A stretch of DNA of 44,506 nucleotides from Rodentolepis nana (lineage: Eukaryota; Platyhelminthes; Cestoda; Cyclophyllidea; Hymenolepididae). The stretch spans positions 1 through 44,506 of the forward strand of contig UZAE01012365.1 in assembly GCA_900617975.1 (NCBI GenBank), given 5' to 3'. Below, one piece after another: positions 11,101 through 21,856 of the stretch. A program made the translations under genes and the position numbers. Numbering within the stretch: the first letter of the stretch is position 1; each line of letters starts with the position of its first letter. The notes beneath the pieces are model-generated. The model was not told where the DNA came from. It worked only from the letters and a program-made list of their open reading frames with translations, and did not search any database.

Positions 11101-14100
11101 TCAACACTTCTTAATTCCACCACAAATGCCAATGAAACACCTGGTGATGCCATTTTGGAAAATGCGGAAGAATTGGAGGACGAAGATCTCTTCGCTGTAA
11201 GTCCTTTTTTTTCAACTTTTTACTTGGACCTCGGCGTTGCGTATGAGCGTCTTGGTTTTTCGAATTCATGCAAACAGTCCATTCTTGAAACCTCCGTTGC
11301 TTCGGAGTCGAATGAAGAAAAGGAAGGAAACAGCGAAACTGAGGATCTTTTTCCATCCCTCATGGACAGTGTTCTGGTGAATTCGACGGAATCTGGGTCA
11401 ACAGCTTCTGAAACAATGGCTGATGTGTGGGTTTTTTTGTCAGAAACGCATCGGAACCATACTATTCTGTTTACTGATCTCCAGAGTAATTCTTTTTGTC
11501 TTGTAGTTCAAATTCATCCCACTTACCACAATTAGACGGTGGCGACGATCAACCCGAAGATCGGGGTTGGTTTCCTTTTTTTCAATGTTGTCTCATCTTT
11601 GTATTGAAAAGTGTTAGAACATCATTTATTTATTTGTATCAAATGGCAGGCGTTTTGATGGTTATAATTAGCCCTTTAGTTGACTTCAGGCTTCACAGAG
11701 GGAAGGATCATCAAAGTTTAAAAAGTCGAGATGGGGGGGGGGGACAGAAGAGTGTTTCAAAGACAAAGGTTGAAAATTTAGAAAAAATGTGATGTAGTAC
11801 TGTGGAAGTGGTCGAATATGTCATACAGTGTGGTCATGGTAGTTTGAAGTCAACTGCCGGTTAATAGACTTTTTTGCCGTATGAGTATACGTTGCCCAGG
11901 GTGCACCACGTGGAGGCAAGTCTATCACACACCTCACGTTAGAACATCGTAGAAAGCATAATATTCACGGGTTAGATGGCAGGAGAAGATCGGTAAGCAA
12001 CTCAAAAGTTTCAAAATGAGTCATAGGTGGAACAGGTTTGAGTCCAATGACTTAAGGATTGAAGGTGGCCAACCATTTGTAATCAAGTCATGATATGAAA
12101 ACCACAAAGTGGTATTATTTCGAGGTTTTTTTCTCTTTAGTGCGCTCAAGGCCTCGCAGAAAAAGGCTAGGACTTCGATTAACCTCTAAGCATCTAGAAA
12201 CTTCAGAATTTTGTTCAACAGTAGATTCCACGAATAGCATTCTAAGCACCCCTCCTCGATCACAAGCTGACTTTTCACATGGTGTTGCTAGTTCCACACC
12301 TCGTCAATTCTTCTCACCCTTTCAAAATCGTCGAGGTGACGCAACTTTCGCTATCGATGAAGAAGACTGCGAAGATCTGGATTCATCTACCGTCAGATTT
12401 CCACCTGAAGCTACTCAGGATTTTTTTGAAGAGATGGAATTCAGTAATGAGCATCAGGATCTAGACGTTGTTAAAGCCCTTCCTTGCCATTTAGGCGAAC
12501 CCGATTTCGCTTTGCACTCCTCGGTTTTCATGACTCTTTGTGATCCGCCTTTGCCTCCAAGTTATTCGCAAGTTGAAGAGGAATTGGCTCAACGAAAGCC
12601 TAAAAAACTTCAACCGGTTGTTAAATCTTGCTCGGAATCGGAAGAAAAAAGGAAGGAAATCGATCTTTCAGCGTCGATGAGTATGCTCTGGACATCGCAG
12701 AAGTCTCTTGAAAATGCCTTAAGTTCAAGTCTCCTCTCTCCGAATATGTCAAGTTCGATAAGTAGGAGAGCTTTTTTGCCAATTCAGGAGAATCATTGCA
12801 CTGTGGCGTCACTGGAGCTCCTTGTTCGAACCAGGCGACAAACAGGAAACTCGATAAATGTTTCAAGGAGTAGCCATGCAATTTCAATTGCCAGTCTTGG
12901 GGGTTTCTTTGCGCCCGATCCGCAGATGGATCCAATCAGTGCTGCTGCTTTGGCTTTTGAGGGAATAACATTTCTGCTCATTTCAACGGAGATCAAATGG
13001 CGCCCAGTTTCGAAATTGGATGCATTATCACCTGTAGTGATCTTCTGTAAAGATGAAGCGGACCTCTTGAACTGGATGGTGTATTTAATTCAAAAGTAAG
13101 GTCTGAAGTATTTCTTATTCGCTTGTTAAGGAAATTGCAGCAACTTTTAGGTCTGGAGTGGTGAAGAGGAACCAGTGTTTTTCTTTAAATTGATGTGGCT
13201 TTCAATCTTCTTTATTTAAGATAACGGAGCTCATTAAGTCATCTTTAGGGCTCTACTTTCGCAGACTTCGTAGAAAGTGCCCGAAAGTCTTGTCACCCAG
13301 TTTTTATAGGTTGATTACTGAGGTACTACAACTGCTGATATGTGAGAATGATCGGTTTCTTTGTTAGCTAGTTGTAGATCACTGGTAAGATTTAATTCCC
13401 AAGAATGAGCATAGATGAGTAGGATTTGATTAACTCCGTTTAGTGTATGAGCAGACATCCTCGTTTCTATTATGAATGCTTCAACGCTATGATATCTGAC
13501 TGCGCTCTTCATTTCAGTTTCGACCCGGATATTCTAATCGGTTACAATGCCGAAAAACGCTCCTGGAACTTCGCTGTCCAACGGGCTGCTAAAATCAATC
13601 GAGTGGGATTCTCACGAGATATTTCCAGATTGGCTCCAGGTGAGCATTTGAAGTGGACGTTACTCCACCTCGATTTTTTTCAAACAGGTAATGCTCTGGT
13701 GCTATTGTCTACTTCAGAACGTCTGCAATGTCCAGTTTGTGCCGAATATCTTTCTATTTGTTCCCGTCTTCGACCTGGTGACACCTTCGAAACTTCCAAA
13801 CTATCGACCACCTTGTGTTCCTGTCCAGGAGGTGTTGTTGCATCTGGTGCACTTCGAAATACTCGATCAGCATCATCTGCCGCTTGGCCATGTGAGCCTG
13901 GGCGTGGTCGTTCGGACGCTCCATTCGCGTGTCCGGGTAGACTGGTATTCTCATTGTGGCACTTATTACAACATGAGGTGCGTCTCCTTTTGGCAAGCAA
14001 AAATGAATCTTCGCATTAATAACATTTCCGACACTTCTTGCTGTCTTCAATTTGGAAACGGGAGTTTGCGGTAGTTGAGTTTTCTTAGATTTTTCTACCC

Positions 14101-17100
14101 AATCAACGCCAAATTTTAAGTAGACGGAGATGTTTGCTTTTCCCGAGGGTAGCCAATCCTCACCTACTCAAACTCGTATTACTAAATGTATTTTTTAATA
14201 AGAAATGTCGTTTGGACTGCAGGTCTTCTTAAAATGCTGGCAATTGAGGAGCACGAGGCAGAACACGGATTACTCCTTAGGATCGTGAGGTCCTCTTTCA
14301 AAATAATCTCCATTGGTACTGGTCTCCCAACAGAGGGCACTAATGTCGTTTGAAACATGTTCAATACATGTCTGTAGCCGCCTTCGCCTGATGTTATCAG
14401 AATTCATCACGTCGGCAGCGGCGGCAGTCTGCTGTGGGACACGCGGGAGTGGGGTTTGGTGCATTTTCAAAAACAAAAAATAATTCGGGTTTTAAGTGGT
14501 TAAAGGGGGTTGGCAATTGACCACCAAAAAGGGAAACTATGATCGATGATGGCTCAACACTCGATCAAGAAAATATATTTTGTAGATTGTGATTCCAATT
14601 CTCGATATTCTGTGGCAAAATCTCTCAGGACTTTCATCGGATCTCTATTTCCACTCTCTTCTTCCAGATTTACTTATAACCGTTCTTGTGGCTTGAAGTG
14701 GAATATCTCTCACCCCCCCCCCTCACTTTTTTCTTCCCCATCATGACTTTTATTACAATTTTAGGTGAGTCTTCACGAGTACTCATTCGAAACAGTTGCT
14801 GTCAATATTCTGAAGAAGCGGCTGCCACATTTTACCGAGGGACAGCTTTCAGAGTGGATGGAAAGTTCTCATCTCCCTACTCGGTATTTTGTCAGAGCAT
14901 TTCTCAAATCAAAGTTAAACGTCACTTTCACTTTAACTGATTTCTCGTTTTTTGCTCCTTAGTTGGCAATCCTTAAACTACGTTGTTTCGCGTTCAGAGA
15001 CTAATCTAGCTCTACTCAAAAAGGTTGATCTTGTTGCTAGAACCTCGGAGTTTGCTCGAGTGTTTGGAATTGAGTTCTTTCATGTCCTCTCTCGTGGTTC
15101 TCAGGTTTGCTAGCAATTCTGCCTATTAACGGGTTTTTTATTCTAACTAAGTAGTACTTAGTCATTTCTCTCATTTCAGTATCGCGTTGAATCGCTTCTA
15201 CTTAGAACTGCACGACGACTAAATTTGCTCCTCCCCTCTCCCAATCCCGCTCAGCGAGCTCGTCAACGAGCACCCCAGGCAATCCCTTTGACCCTGGAGC
15301 CTCTGAGTGGCCTCCACGCCGATGCTGCAATTTTGGTTCTTGATTTCCAGTCCTTGTATCCATCAATTGCCATCGCCTACAATTACTGCTTTTCTACAGC
15401 CCTGGGGCGTCTTTCTTGCCTTAAGTGGGTGGCCACCTTTTCCTCTGCTATTATATGATTGCAGCAGATTCGAGTATAATTTTTTTTGCAATTCGATTTG
15501 ATTATGGTTTTTAGGCCAGATGAGTCGTTTGAATTCGGCTGTCTCAGCCATATGGCCTCCTCGGAGACTCTAAAGGTGCGCGTTTATTAAAATCAATATT
15601 TTTGTATGCATCAGATCCGCTAGGGCCTGCTATGGAGCCGTTTTTTTTATCTCTTTTGCGTTTCAGCGATTAGAAAATAAAGTAACCGTTTCCCCCAATG
15701 GTGTTGTATTTGTGCGTCCAGAAGTCTATCGAGGTGTTCTACCGCGTCTATGGAGAGATCTTCTATCATCTAGATTGATGGTGAAGGATTCTCTCAAAAT
15801 GTACGCCCAGATTTCAGAGGTAAATTCAAGAACTTTCAATCGAGAATGTCTACTTTTCAGAAGCATTTTAGATAATTTGTTTCCTTTGTAGTCCCTTAAA
15901 CAGTTGCTTGATGCGCGTCAGTTGGGCTTAAAACTGATCGCAAATGTTATGTATGGTTATACAGCAGCTAGCTTCTCAGGACGTATGCCTTGTGTTGAGG
16001 TTTGTACTGCTTACTAAAATCTTTTAAATGAGCTCCAAATCAATGTGACCGTGTTTTTCCTCAGGTTGGAGATAGTATCGTTCACAAGGGTCGTGAATGT
16101 CTCGAACGAGCAATTCGATTGGTTGAATGCGATCCGTCGAGTCAGGTATCATGGGTCGGGTCAAAGGTCATTTACGGAGATACTGATAGTTTATTCGTTA
16201 AGTTACCACCATGGGTTGGCAAGGAAGCAGCATTCAAAATCGGTCAAGATATTGCGGATGCTGTGACTGCGTCAAATCCTGCACCCATCAAACTTAAACT
16301 TGAAAAGGTTTGGCAATGGTTTGTGGATAAAACTTTTGATCCTAATTGGCCTATTATAATCAGATGCCATTCATTTGATAGGCCTATTATCCATGCATTT
16401 TGGACACCAAGAAGCGTTATGTTGGTTACTGTTACGAATCTCCTGATCAAGATGTACCAAAATTTGATGCGAAAGGAATTGAGACTGTTCGTCGTGATCA
16501 TGCACCCTTTGTTGGAGAGGTGGGCAGGGGGCTACTCATATAATTTCAGTAGCATCTACATACTATATATGACACACTGTGCTTTCTTTTAGATGATGGA
16601 GTCAGTGATTCGGCAAATATTTGATGCATTTAAGTGGAGTGGCGACAATTCAAGTGCGTTTTTAATTGCATATTATTTATTAAGTAGAATATAACAGTTA
16701 TCTATCGCTTAAATGGCATTCAAGCCGCACGATAAACATTTATTTACTTATATTAAATGGTAGTCGTCTTGTTAGTTATCATTAGCCCATTAGTTGACTT
16801 CAAGCTTTGCAGAGAGGAGGAACATCAAAGTAAAGAAAAGTCGGGAGGGGAGGGGGGAACAGGTGAGTGTTTCAAAGATGTAAAAAGGCAGACACAAAGG
16901 TAGAAAAAGGTGAGGTGAGCACTGTGGAAGTAGTCGAATATGACATGCAGTGGGGTGGTGGCAGTTTGAAGTCAGAAGTCAACTGCTGGTTAATAGACTT
17001 CTTTGCCGTATGAGAATACGTTGCTCAGGGTGCACAATGTGGAAGTAAGTCTATCGCTCACCTCGCACGCTAAACATTTATTTAATATTGATCTTCGGTG

Positions 17101-18970
17101 TTTTATTATGGTTACTGATTTTAATTTAAGTAGCTCGCTTTTTTACAGATGTACTATCTCACTTGGAGCCGCTTGTTCGAAGGAAAATTCGTTCGTTAGC
17201 AAGGGATTTGAGCTCAGAATCGATTCCCTTTTCTTCATGCTTGCTCGCCCGTCCTTATCGGGGTTTCGATGCCTACCGACCGGGAGCCTCTGCACCGGCT
17301 CTACAAGTCGTAAAGTAAGGAATTCCCCCTAATTACATTTGCATTGATTGGGTTCGTTTCCATAATGCCCAAAATAGCACTTAGCTTCAACTGTGAGGAA
17401 GGATTTTCGGGAAAGGAACTTTAGTCTTTGGGATTTAAAATTCGTGTCTTTCACCCTTGTTACCTATGAACATTAGCTGTTGCTTTTCAAGGTCGTTTGA
17501 ATAGACTTGAATTTAATGAGAATGTTCAAGGTGATATCAACTGTGTGCATATTATTAAGGACTGAAGAGGTTTTGATATTCTTATTCGGCATTTAAAGTG
17601 AGAATAGATTAATTAATGCTTTCTTTAAGCTTTAATGGAATTTTAAAGCGAGTACTCATAATTATTCAATGTTGTCAGACGTCTGAAATCCGTTGACCCC
17701 AATCGAGAGCCTTGTCTAGGTGAACGAATCACCTACTACCTTGCCCCTCCTCCCACACCCTCCATCCCACTGATTGGCTGTGTCAAGGCCAGTGAAGAGG
17801 CCTTCCACTGTGATATTTACCCTTCCCTTCATCTTCCCTTCTACCTCGATCATCAACTTCTTCCACCTCTGCGAAGAATTGGACAACTTCTGGACTGGAG
17901 GGTGGATTCGTGGCTGTCCGATCTTCCACGATGTGTTGTTCGCTTCAAAGAAACTAATCTAGTAGATGGTCCAATGAGATGGAATTCTGGACGCGGCAGG
18001 AAGAAGCGAAGGTGGTTTGGGCCACAAGGAGCTTTGAATATTATGCATGAGTTTTTGAGTACGAAGAGGTGTTGTTTGCTCTGTGGAGTGGATAACAGGA
18101 TTATTCCGAGTGAAGAAATCTGCTGTACTACGTGTCTTGAAGGAGATGCCAATGCATCCACGAAGGCTCTTATCAACAGTGGTATTCAGGTGTGTATGCT
18201 TCAGATCTCATTAATCATGATTTCTCACATAATCGTCTGGGTTTTTTACTTCACTTTTCAAAATCCTTTTTACTGTCCTTATTTCGTGTTTTTCATAAAT
18301 TCTAGTGCTTCCATAATGTCGTTCATCTTGAATTAGCGCTGATTATTGAGCTTCACAAAGTGAAAGCGTGTTAGCTATCCCAGTTCCTCTACAGTTTACG
18401 ATTATCTAGGCTGTTTAATTCCATCCTATGAATTCGATCAGTGATGTTGGTGAAGTCTTATAAAATTTGACTTTTTAAACTTCCGTTACGCAAACCTTTG
18501 CATACAAGCCGATTCCACAGCCAAATGATGAAAGTCTCTTTGAAATCCTGACGTCACTTTCCAGGTATTTCGGGCCCCTTTCTCACCATTAATTGACCTT
18601 ATCATCTATCGTTTTTATTTAAAAAATTGTAATTTGCTTTTGCCTTGTTGCTAGAGGCTCCTCATTTCATCTTCCTGTTGTAGTCTATTCGAGTTTCATG
18701 TTTTGTCTGCCAACTGTGTTCTTCCCTAATCCCGATCTTTCCCTGTAGTTGAGGACGCTGGAAGACCGTCTTAAACAATCCATGGAATTATGCAACATCT
18801 GCATTGAAAGTTGCCATGGAAATAAGTGTCAGAGACCACTAGGATTTCCTTCAAGACCGATGACTTGTCAATCCTGTGTAAATATTGCATGTCCGAATCT
18901 CCACTCTCGTCGTCGAATTCTCAAGCAACTTCGACGCTTGCAGAGTGCGTTTACGGATCTCCTCGAGTGA
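8164..18970 (+). CDS. REV3L: DNA polymerase zeta catalytic subunit (27 exons)
   Basis: B-family polymerase that extends past DNA lesions in the nucleus together with REV7 and the accessory subunits of polymerase delta. Exons: 8164-8311, 8396-8600, 8644-8800, 8863-8902, 8938-9013, 9056-9156, 9563-9700, 9780-9848, 9907-10100, 11011-11196, 11278-11426, 11507-11565, 12141-13095, 13518-13639, 13688-13977, 14765-14883, 14963-15104, 15180-15424, 15515-15575, 15667-15819, 15892-15999, 16065-16307, 16382-16519, 16593-16653, 17149-17314, 17679-18189, 18749-18970. Phases agree throughout and give 1685 residues, near yeast Rev3 (1504) and far below human (3130). Landmarks: N-terminal domain (RCFGTSPSGQKLCAHIHGVL; DISACDILNRLE), start of the polymerase/exonuclease fold (SLELLVRTRR; FDPDILIGYN), motif A DFQSLYPSI at 1105-1113, motif B LDARQLGLKLIANVMYGY near 1209, motif C YGDTDS at 1276-1281, KKRYVGY, CysA pairs C1574/C1577 and C1591/C1594, and CysB C1627/C1630 with C1655/C1660. 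The long poorly conserved middle region of vertebrate REV3L is almost absent. Exon 15 is the least certain. Confidence 0.93.
10281..10573 (-). mobile_element. SINE-like retroposon, copy A (REV3 intron 9)
   Basis: Member of the ~310-bp family found seven times here. The element is taken to run on the minus strand: head at 10573 (GGGGTGTGCGATAGACTTACC type), AT-rich tail near 10281. A candidate target duplication TTATTTG lies at 10274-10280 and 10574-10580. It is antisense to REV3. Confidence 0.75.
11624..11937 (-). mobile_element. SINE-like retroposon, copy B (REV3 intron 12)
   Basis: Same family, 314 bp. Flanked by an exact 11-bp target duplication GTTAGAACATC at 11613-11623 and 11938-11948. 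The tail side reads ATTTATTTATTT on the plus strand. Contains a G run and the conserved CACGTGGAGGCAAGTCTAT variant of the head. Confidence 0.9.
13688..13977 (+). other. REV3 exon 15 with a Cys-rich insertion relative to other REV3 proteins
   Basis: The 290-nt stretch links ISRLAPG to GRLVFSLWHLLQHE in phase, after a 48-nt intron. The last 14 residues match the GRITLNLW region of REV3. The preceding ~80 residues contain LQCPVCAEYLSICSRL and CPGG and have no counterpart I recognise; human REV3L has about 30 residues here. The piece is GC-richer than its surroundings and open in several frames on both strands. Part of it may be intron. Confidence 0.5.
13978..14764. other. REV3 intron 15, no recognised element
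   Basis: 787 bp. Positions 14200-14470 are GC-richer and open on the minus strand in two frames (one includes TPLPRVPQQTAAAADVMNSD), but I recognise no family. A C run lies at about 14715-14725. Confidence 0.4.
16747..17064 (-). mobile_element. SINE-like retroposon, copy C (REV3 intron 24)
   Basis: Same family, 318 bp. Flanked by a 20-bp target duplication of GCACGATAAACATTTATTTA type at 16727-16746 and 17065-17084, differing at one position. Antisense to REV3. Confidence 0.9.
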
Positions 18971-20434
18971 AGTGGTTTTCTTAAAATGTTTTTTTTTGTG
19001 TGTGTCTTCCGACAATATCTTTCATCAGATGCTTGTGTTCTAGCCCTTCCTTAAATGTACTTTTTTTTACGTTTCTATGATGTCAAATTAATAGAATGCA
19101 TGTCTTCTTCTTCTTAATCTTACTTATTTGAGCATCTGGGTGAAAATTATCTTGTAATCTTAATTACCACTGTCCTTTTGACCTAATGACACCTCAATCA
19201 CAAAGGTTGATATCGATCTACAATCTTTTATAGCTGTTCCATTTCATTTAAAAGTACATCTGTTCTATTGTCTTGCAAGTAGAAATCACTCAAGTGACCC
19301 ATGTTAATCGTTTCTTGTTTATTACTTCCTGTAATTTGGTGACCCAAAACAAGGCTTCTCTATCCAGTAATTTATTCTAGAAAACTGAAATCTCGTACCT
19401 CATGAGCGGAAATCATTTAATAAGTAAGTCCTGGTCAGCTGCACAAAATTTTTTCCCTAACTTTTTATATTCACATCAAAAGGCGGGCGTTGCAATAGTT
19501 ATCATTAGCCCTTTAGTTGACTTCAGGCTTCACAGTGAAAATGCCGAGAGGGGGGGGGGGNGGTGGGGGACAGAAGAGTGATTTGCAGATGTAAGAGAGA
19601 CAGACACAAAGGTAGAGAAAAGGGTGAGATAAGTGCAATGGAAGTTGTGGAATGCGACATACAGTGAGGTGATGATGGTTTGAAGTAAACTGCCGGTTGA
19701 TAGACTTTTAGCCGTATGAGTATACGTTGCCCAGGGTGTACCACGTGGAGGTAAGTCTATCACACACCCCTCCCTAACTAAGCTACACCCAATTTGACCT
19801 TAATAAAGCTTGGCAGAAACTGATCTTAATTATATGGTTGATTTTCTCCCGGGTTTCCCCATTAGCGGCATGAACCCTTCAACATGGCTGTTCATTCATA
19901 TCGCTATCCCCAGCGTCGAACTACAAAATTCCTCATCTACATTAACGTACTTTGTATCCTAGATGCAATATCGAATTTACCTTAACTCAAGAGGGTAGAA
20001 CTGATTCCGTAGCGAATAATAATAATAAGCCAGTAATCTCTAAGGTAGCAACAAGATATATTATGCTAAACTCACTTGCAATTGGCCAGTCATAAATGTC
20101 CAGCGGCCCGGCCAGTAACTGACAAAAAAACCAAGTTCCGGTAGTACTACGAAGTATATGAACATACCATGAATAACTCACAAACCGAGAATACAGTGAC
20201 TCGATTATATCCACTATTAAGGAGACTGCTCAAACAATTCCCAGCAGTACTAGTCGGCTTAAAAGTTGATCAGTGAAGAATAAATAAATCTAACTCATCT
20301 AATCTAATCTAATTTCATGCCCAATCTAAAGAAAGGCCTCGTGTATACACAATATATACATACATTAATCATCAGAAAACAAAGAAAATATTTACAAAAG
20401 AGAAAGACAAACAAAATACATCGATGTTGGGTCT
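18971..20434. other. Convergent intergenic region REV3 / MFAP1
   Basis: Contains the 3' ends of the two convergent genes and retroposon copy D. A short TAATC-type tandem repeat is at about 20300-20320. No other gene seen. Confidence 0.6.
19463..19770 (-). mobile_element. SINE-like retroposon, copy D
   Basis: Same family, about 308 bp, with a 9-bp target duplication TCCCTAACT at 19454-19462 and 19771-19779. The G run contains the only ambiguous base of the window (19561). Confidence 0.85.
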
Positions 20435-21856
20435 CTAGTTCTTCATCTTCTTCTTTGCAGTAGGCTTTTCATAAATCTCCTTGAAACCACCTCCGTGTTG
20501 CATTTGGAATTTCATCGCCAGTGGATCATTCGACGACCATGCAGCATCGAACGCCGTGGTGTCTTGATCAACCAAGTGGGTGTACTTTGTTCTTCCAGCT
20601 CGGCCAAAGTTCTTCACTCTTAGCACCTCGGGCAATCTAGTCTTATCAAAGTGATCCTCCAGTGTAGGTTTGGTGAAATCTCGCTGGTAGATTTTATCCT
20701 CTTCCGATTGAACAAAGAATGCGCCTCTGTGGAAGTACTTCTGAAGGAACTTGTATTTGCCTTTCGAAGCCTGATTGGTGATCTCCTTCGGATTCTTTCG
20801 GAATTCAGCCTGTCTTTCGGCCTCTGTCATGGCTCTAATACGTTCAACTTCTGCTCTTTCACGTTCGATAGTTTCTCTCGCCTCTCTATCACGACGAATT
20901 CGTTTGAGTTCACGCACTTTCCACAGCTCATATTCTTCTTGCTCCTTGTGAGGATCCCCTGAGACTGCCGCGTCGTCCGAGTCAAGAGCGTCTAATTCCT
21001 CCTGCATGAGACGTGCTTCTTCAGCTTCCCGTCTAATTTCAGCTTCAAGGAGTTTGAGTGTGTCGCGGCGCCTTTCATCAGCCAAACGTTTCGTCTCGGC
21101 AGCAGCTTCCGCTGCAATCTGGTCCGCTCTCTGTTTGGCCTGGAGGGTGATGCGTTCATCCTTTCGAACAAACACTGGCTTGAGTTTAGGAGCTCCCATT
21201 TCATCCTCGGAGCTGGACGAGGTGTACTCTTCCTCTATCTCCTCATAAATCTCCTCTTCTTCATTAATAGCCTCTGCAGTGGCAGCGTCGGTAATTCTGT
21301 TCAACTCAGCCCTCTCCAAATCCATCTCTTCAGCGACTCGACGTTGCCTGGCTCTCTGCCGAATCAATTCACGACGTCTGGCGAGTTCTTCCTCATCAAC
21401 ATCCTCTCCCTCCTCCTCTAATTCTTCATCTCCCTCCTTTGCTTCATTGTCTGACAGCCCCCCATACCCTCCGTCGGCTCTAAGACGTCGATGTCTGGAG
21501 ATTTTATCGTCTTCGTCTACGTCATCCCCTTCTGCTTCTATTGTTGATCTAACAGCCAAAAGACGACGAATTCTCGGATCATTAAGTTCCTCTGCTGTTG
21601 GTTCCTGCTCAATTACTGAGATGGACTCCTGTTTGGGCGAGGACGGGAGAGTGAAGCGAGGACGTTTGGTCCGGGAGATCTCGTCACCGGCTTCGAAATC
21701 GGAGAAGTCGTCGGATTTTTCACCCTCAGAGTCGGACGCAAAGTCAGGACGTTTGCCAGCAATATAGCGACGAACTTTCACCTTTTTCATGAATATTTGA
21801 CCCTTCTCATTTTTCACAGGGATTGCACCAGCCGTACATTGGATACCTTCGCTCAT
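20435..21856 (-). CDS. MFAP1: Microfibrillar-associated protein 1 (spliceosomal MFAP1)
   Basis: Nuclear protein of the spliceosomal B complex, despite its historical name. A single exon of 473 residues (human 439). The N-terminus carries TAGAIPVKNEKGQIFMKKVK and KRYIAGKRPDF-like sequence, the conserved start of the family. The middle is acidic and alternates with Arg/Glu-rich helices (EEEEIYEEIEEEYTSSSSED; DERRRDTLKLLEAEIRREAE). The C-terminal third is the most conserved: WKVRELKRIRRDREARE, KGKYKFLQKYFHRGAFF, LEDHFDKTRLPEVLRVKNFG, RTKYTHLVDQDTTAFDAAW, ending in a Lys-rich tail. The start at 21856 gives the expected N-terminus. On the minus strand a CTCTTATCTAG acceptor-like sequence ends 9 nt before the ATG, so the mRNA may be trans-spliced. 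Lack of introns contrasts with the neighbours. Confidence 0.96.
   Translation of the reverse strand: MSEGIQCTAGAIPVKNEKGQIFMKKVKVRRYIAGKRPDFASDSEGEKSDDFSDFEAGDEISRTKRPRFTLPSSPKQESISVIEQEPTAEELNDPRIRRLLAVRSTIEAEGDDVDEDDKISRHRRLRADGGYGGLSDNEAKEGDEELEEEGEDVDEEELARRRELIRQRARQRRVAEEMDLERAELNRITDAATAEAINEEEEIYEEIEEEYTSSSSEDEMGAPKLKPVFVRKDERITLQAKQRADQIAAEAAAETKRLADERRRDTLKLLEAEIRREAEEARLMQEELDALDSDDAAVSGDPHKEQEEYELWKVRELKRIRRDREARETIERERAEVERIRAMTEAERQAEFRKNPKEITNQASKGKYKFLQKYFHRGAFFVQSEEDKIYQRDFTKPTLEDHFDKTRLPEVLRVKNFGRAGRTKYTHLVDQDTTAFDAAWSSNDPLAMKFQMQHGGGFKEIYEKPTAKKKMKN

Noticed and set aside
11197..11277. Continuous open frame from REV3 exon 10 into exon 11
   Set aside because: The 81 nt between are flanked by GTAAGT and a CAAACAG acceptor, are T-rich and happen to be divisible by three without a stop; treated as an intron, though retention would keep the frame.
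13680..14050. Minus-strand ORFs of about 100 codons opposite REV3 exon 15
   Set aside because: No recognisable family; the plus strand continues REV3 in phase, so they are treated as shadows.
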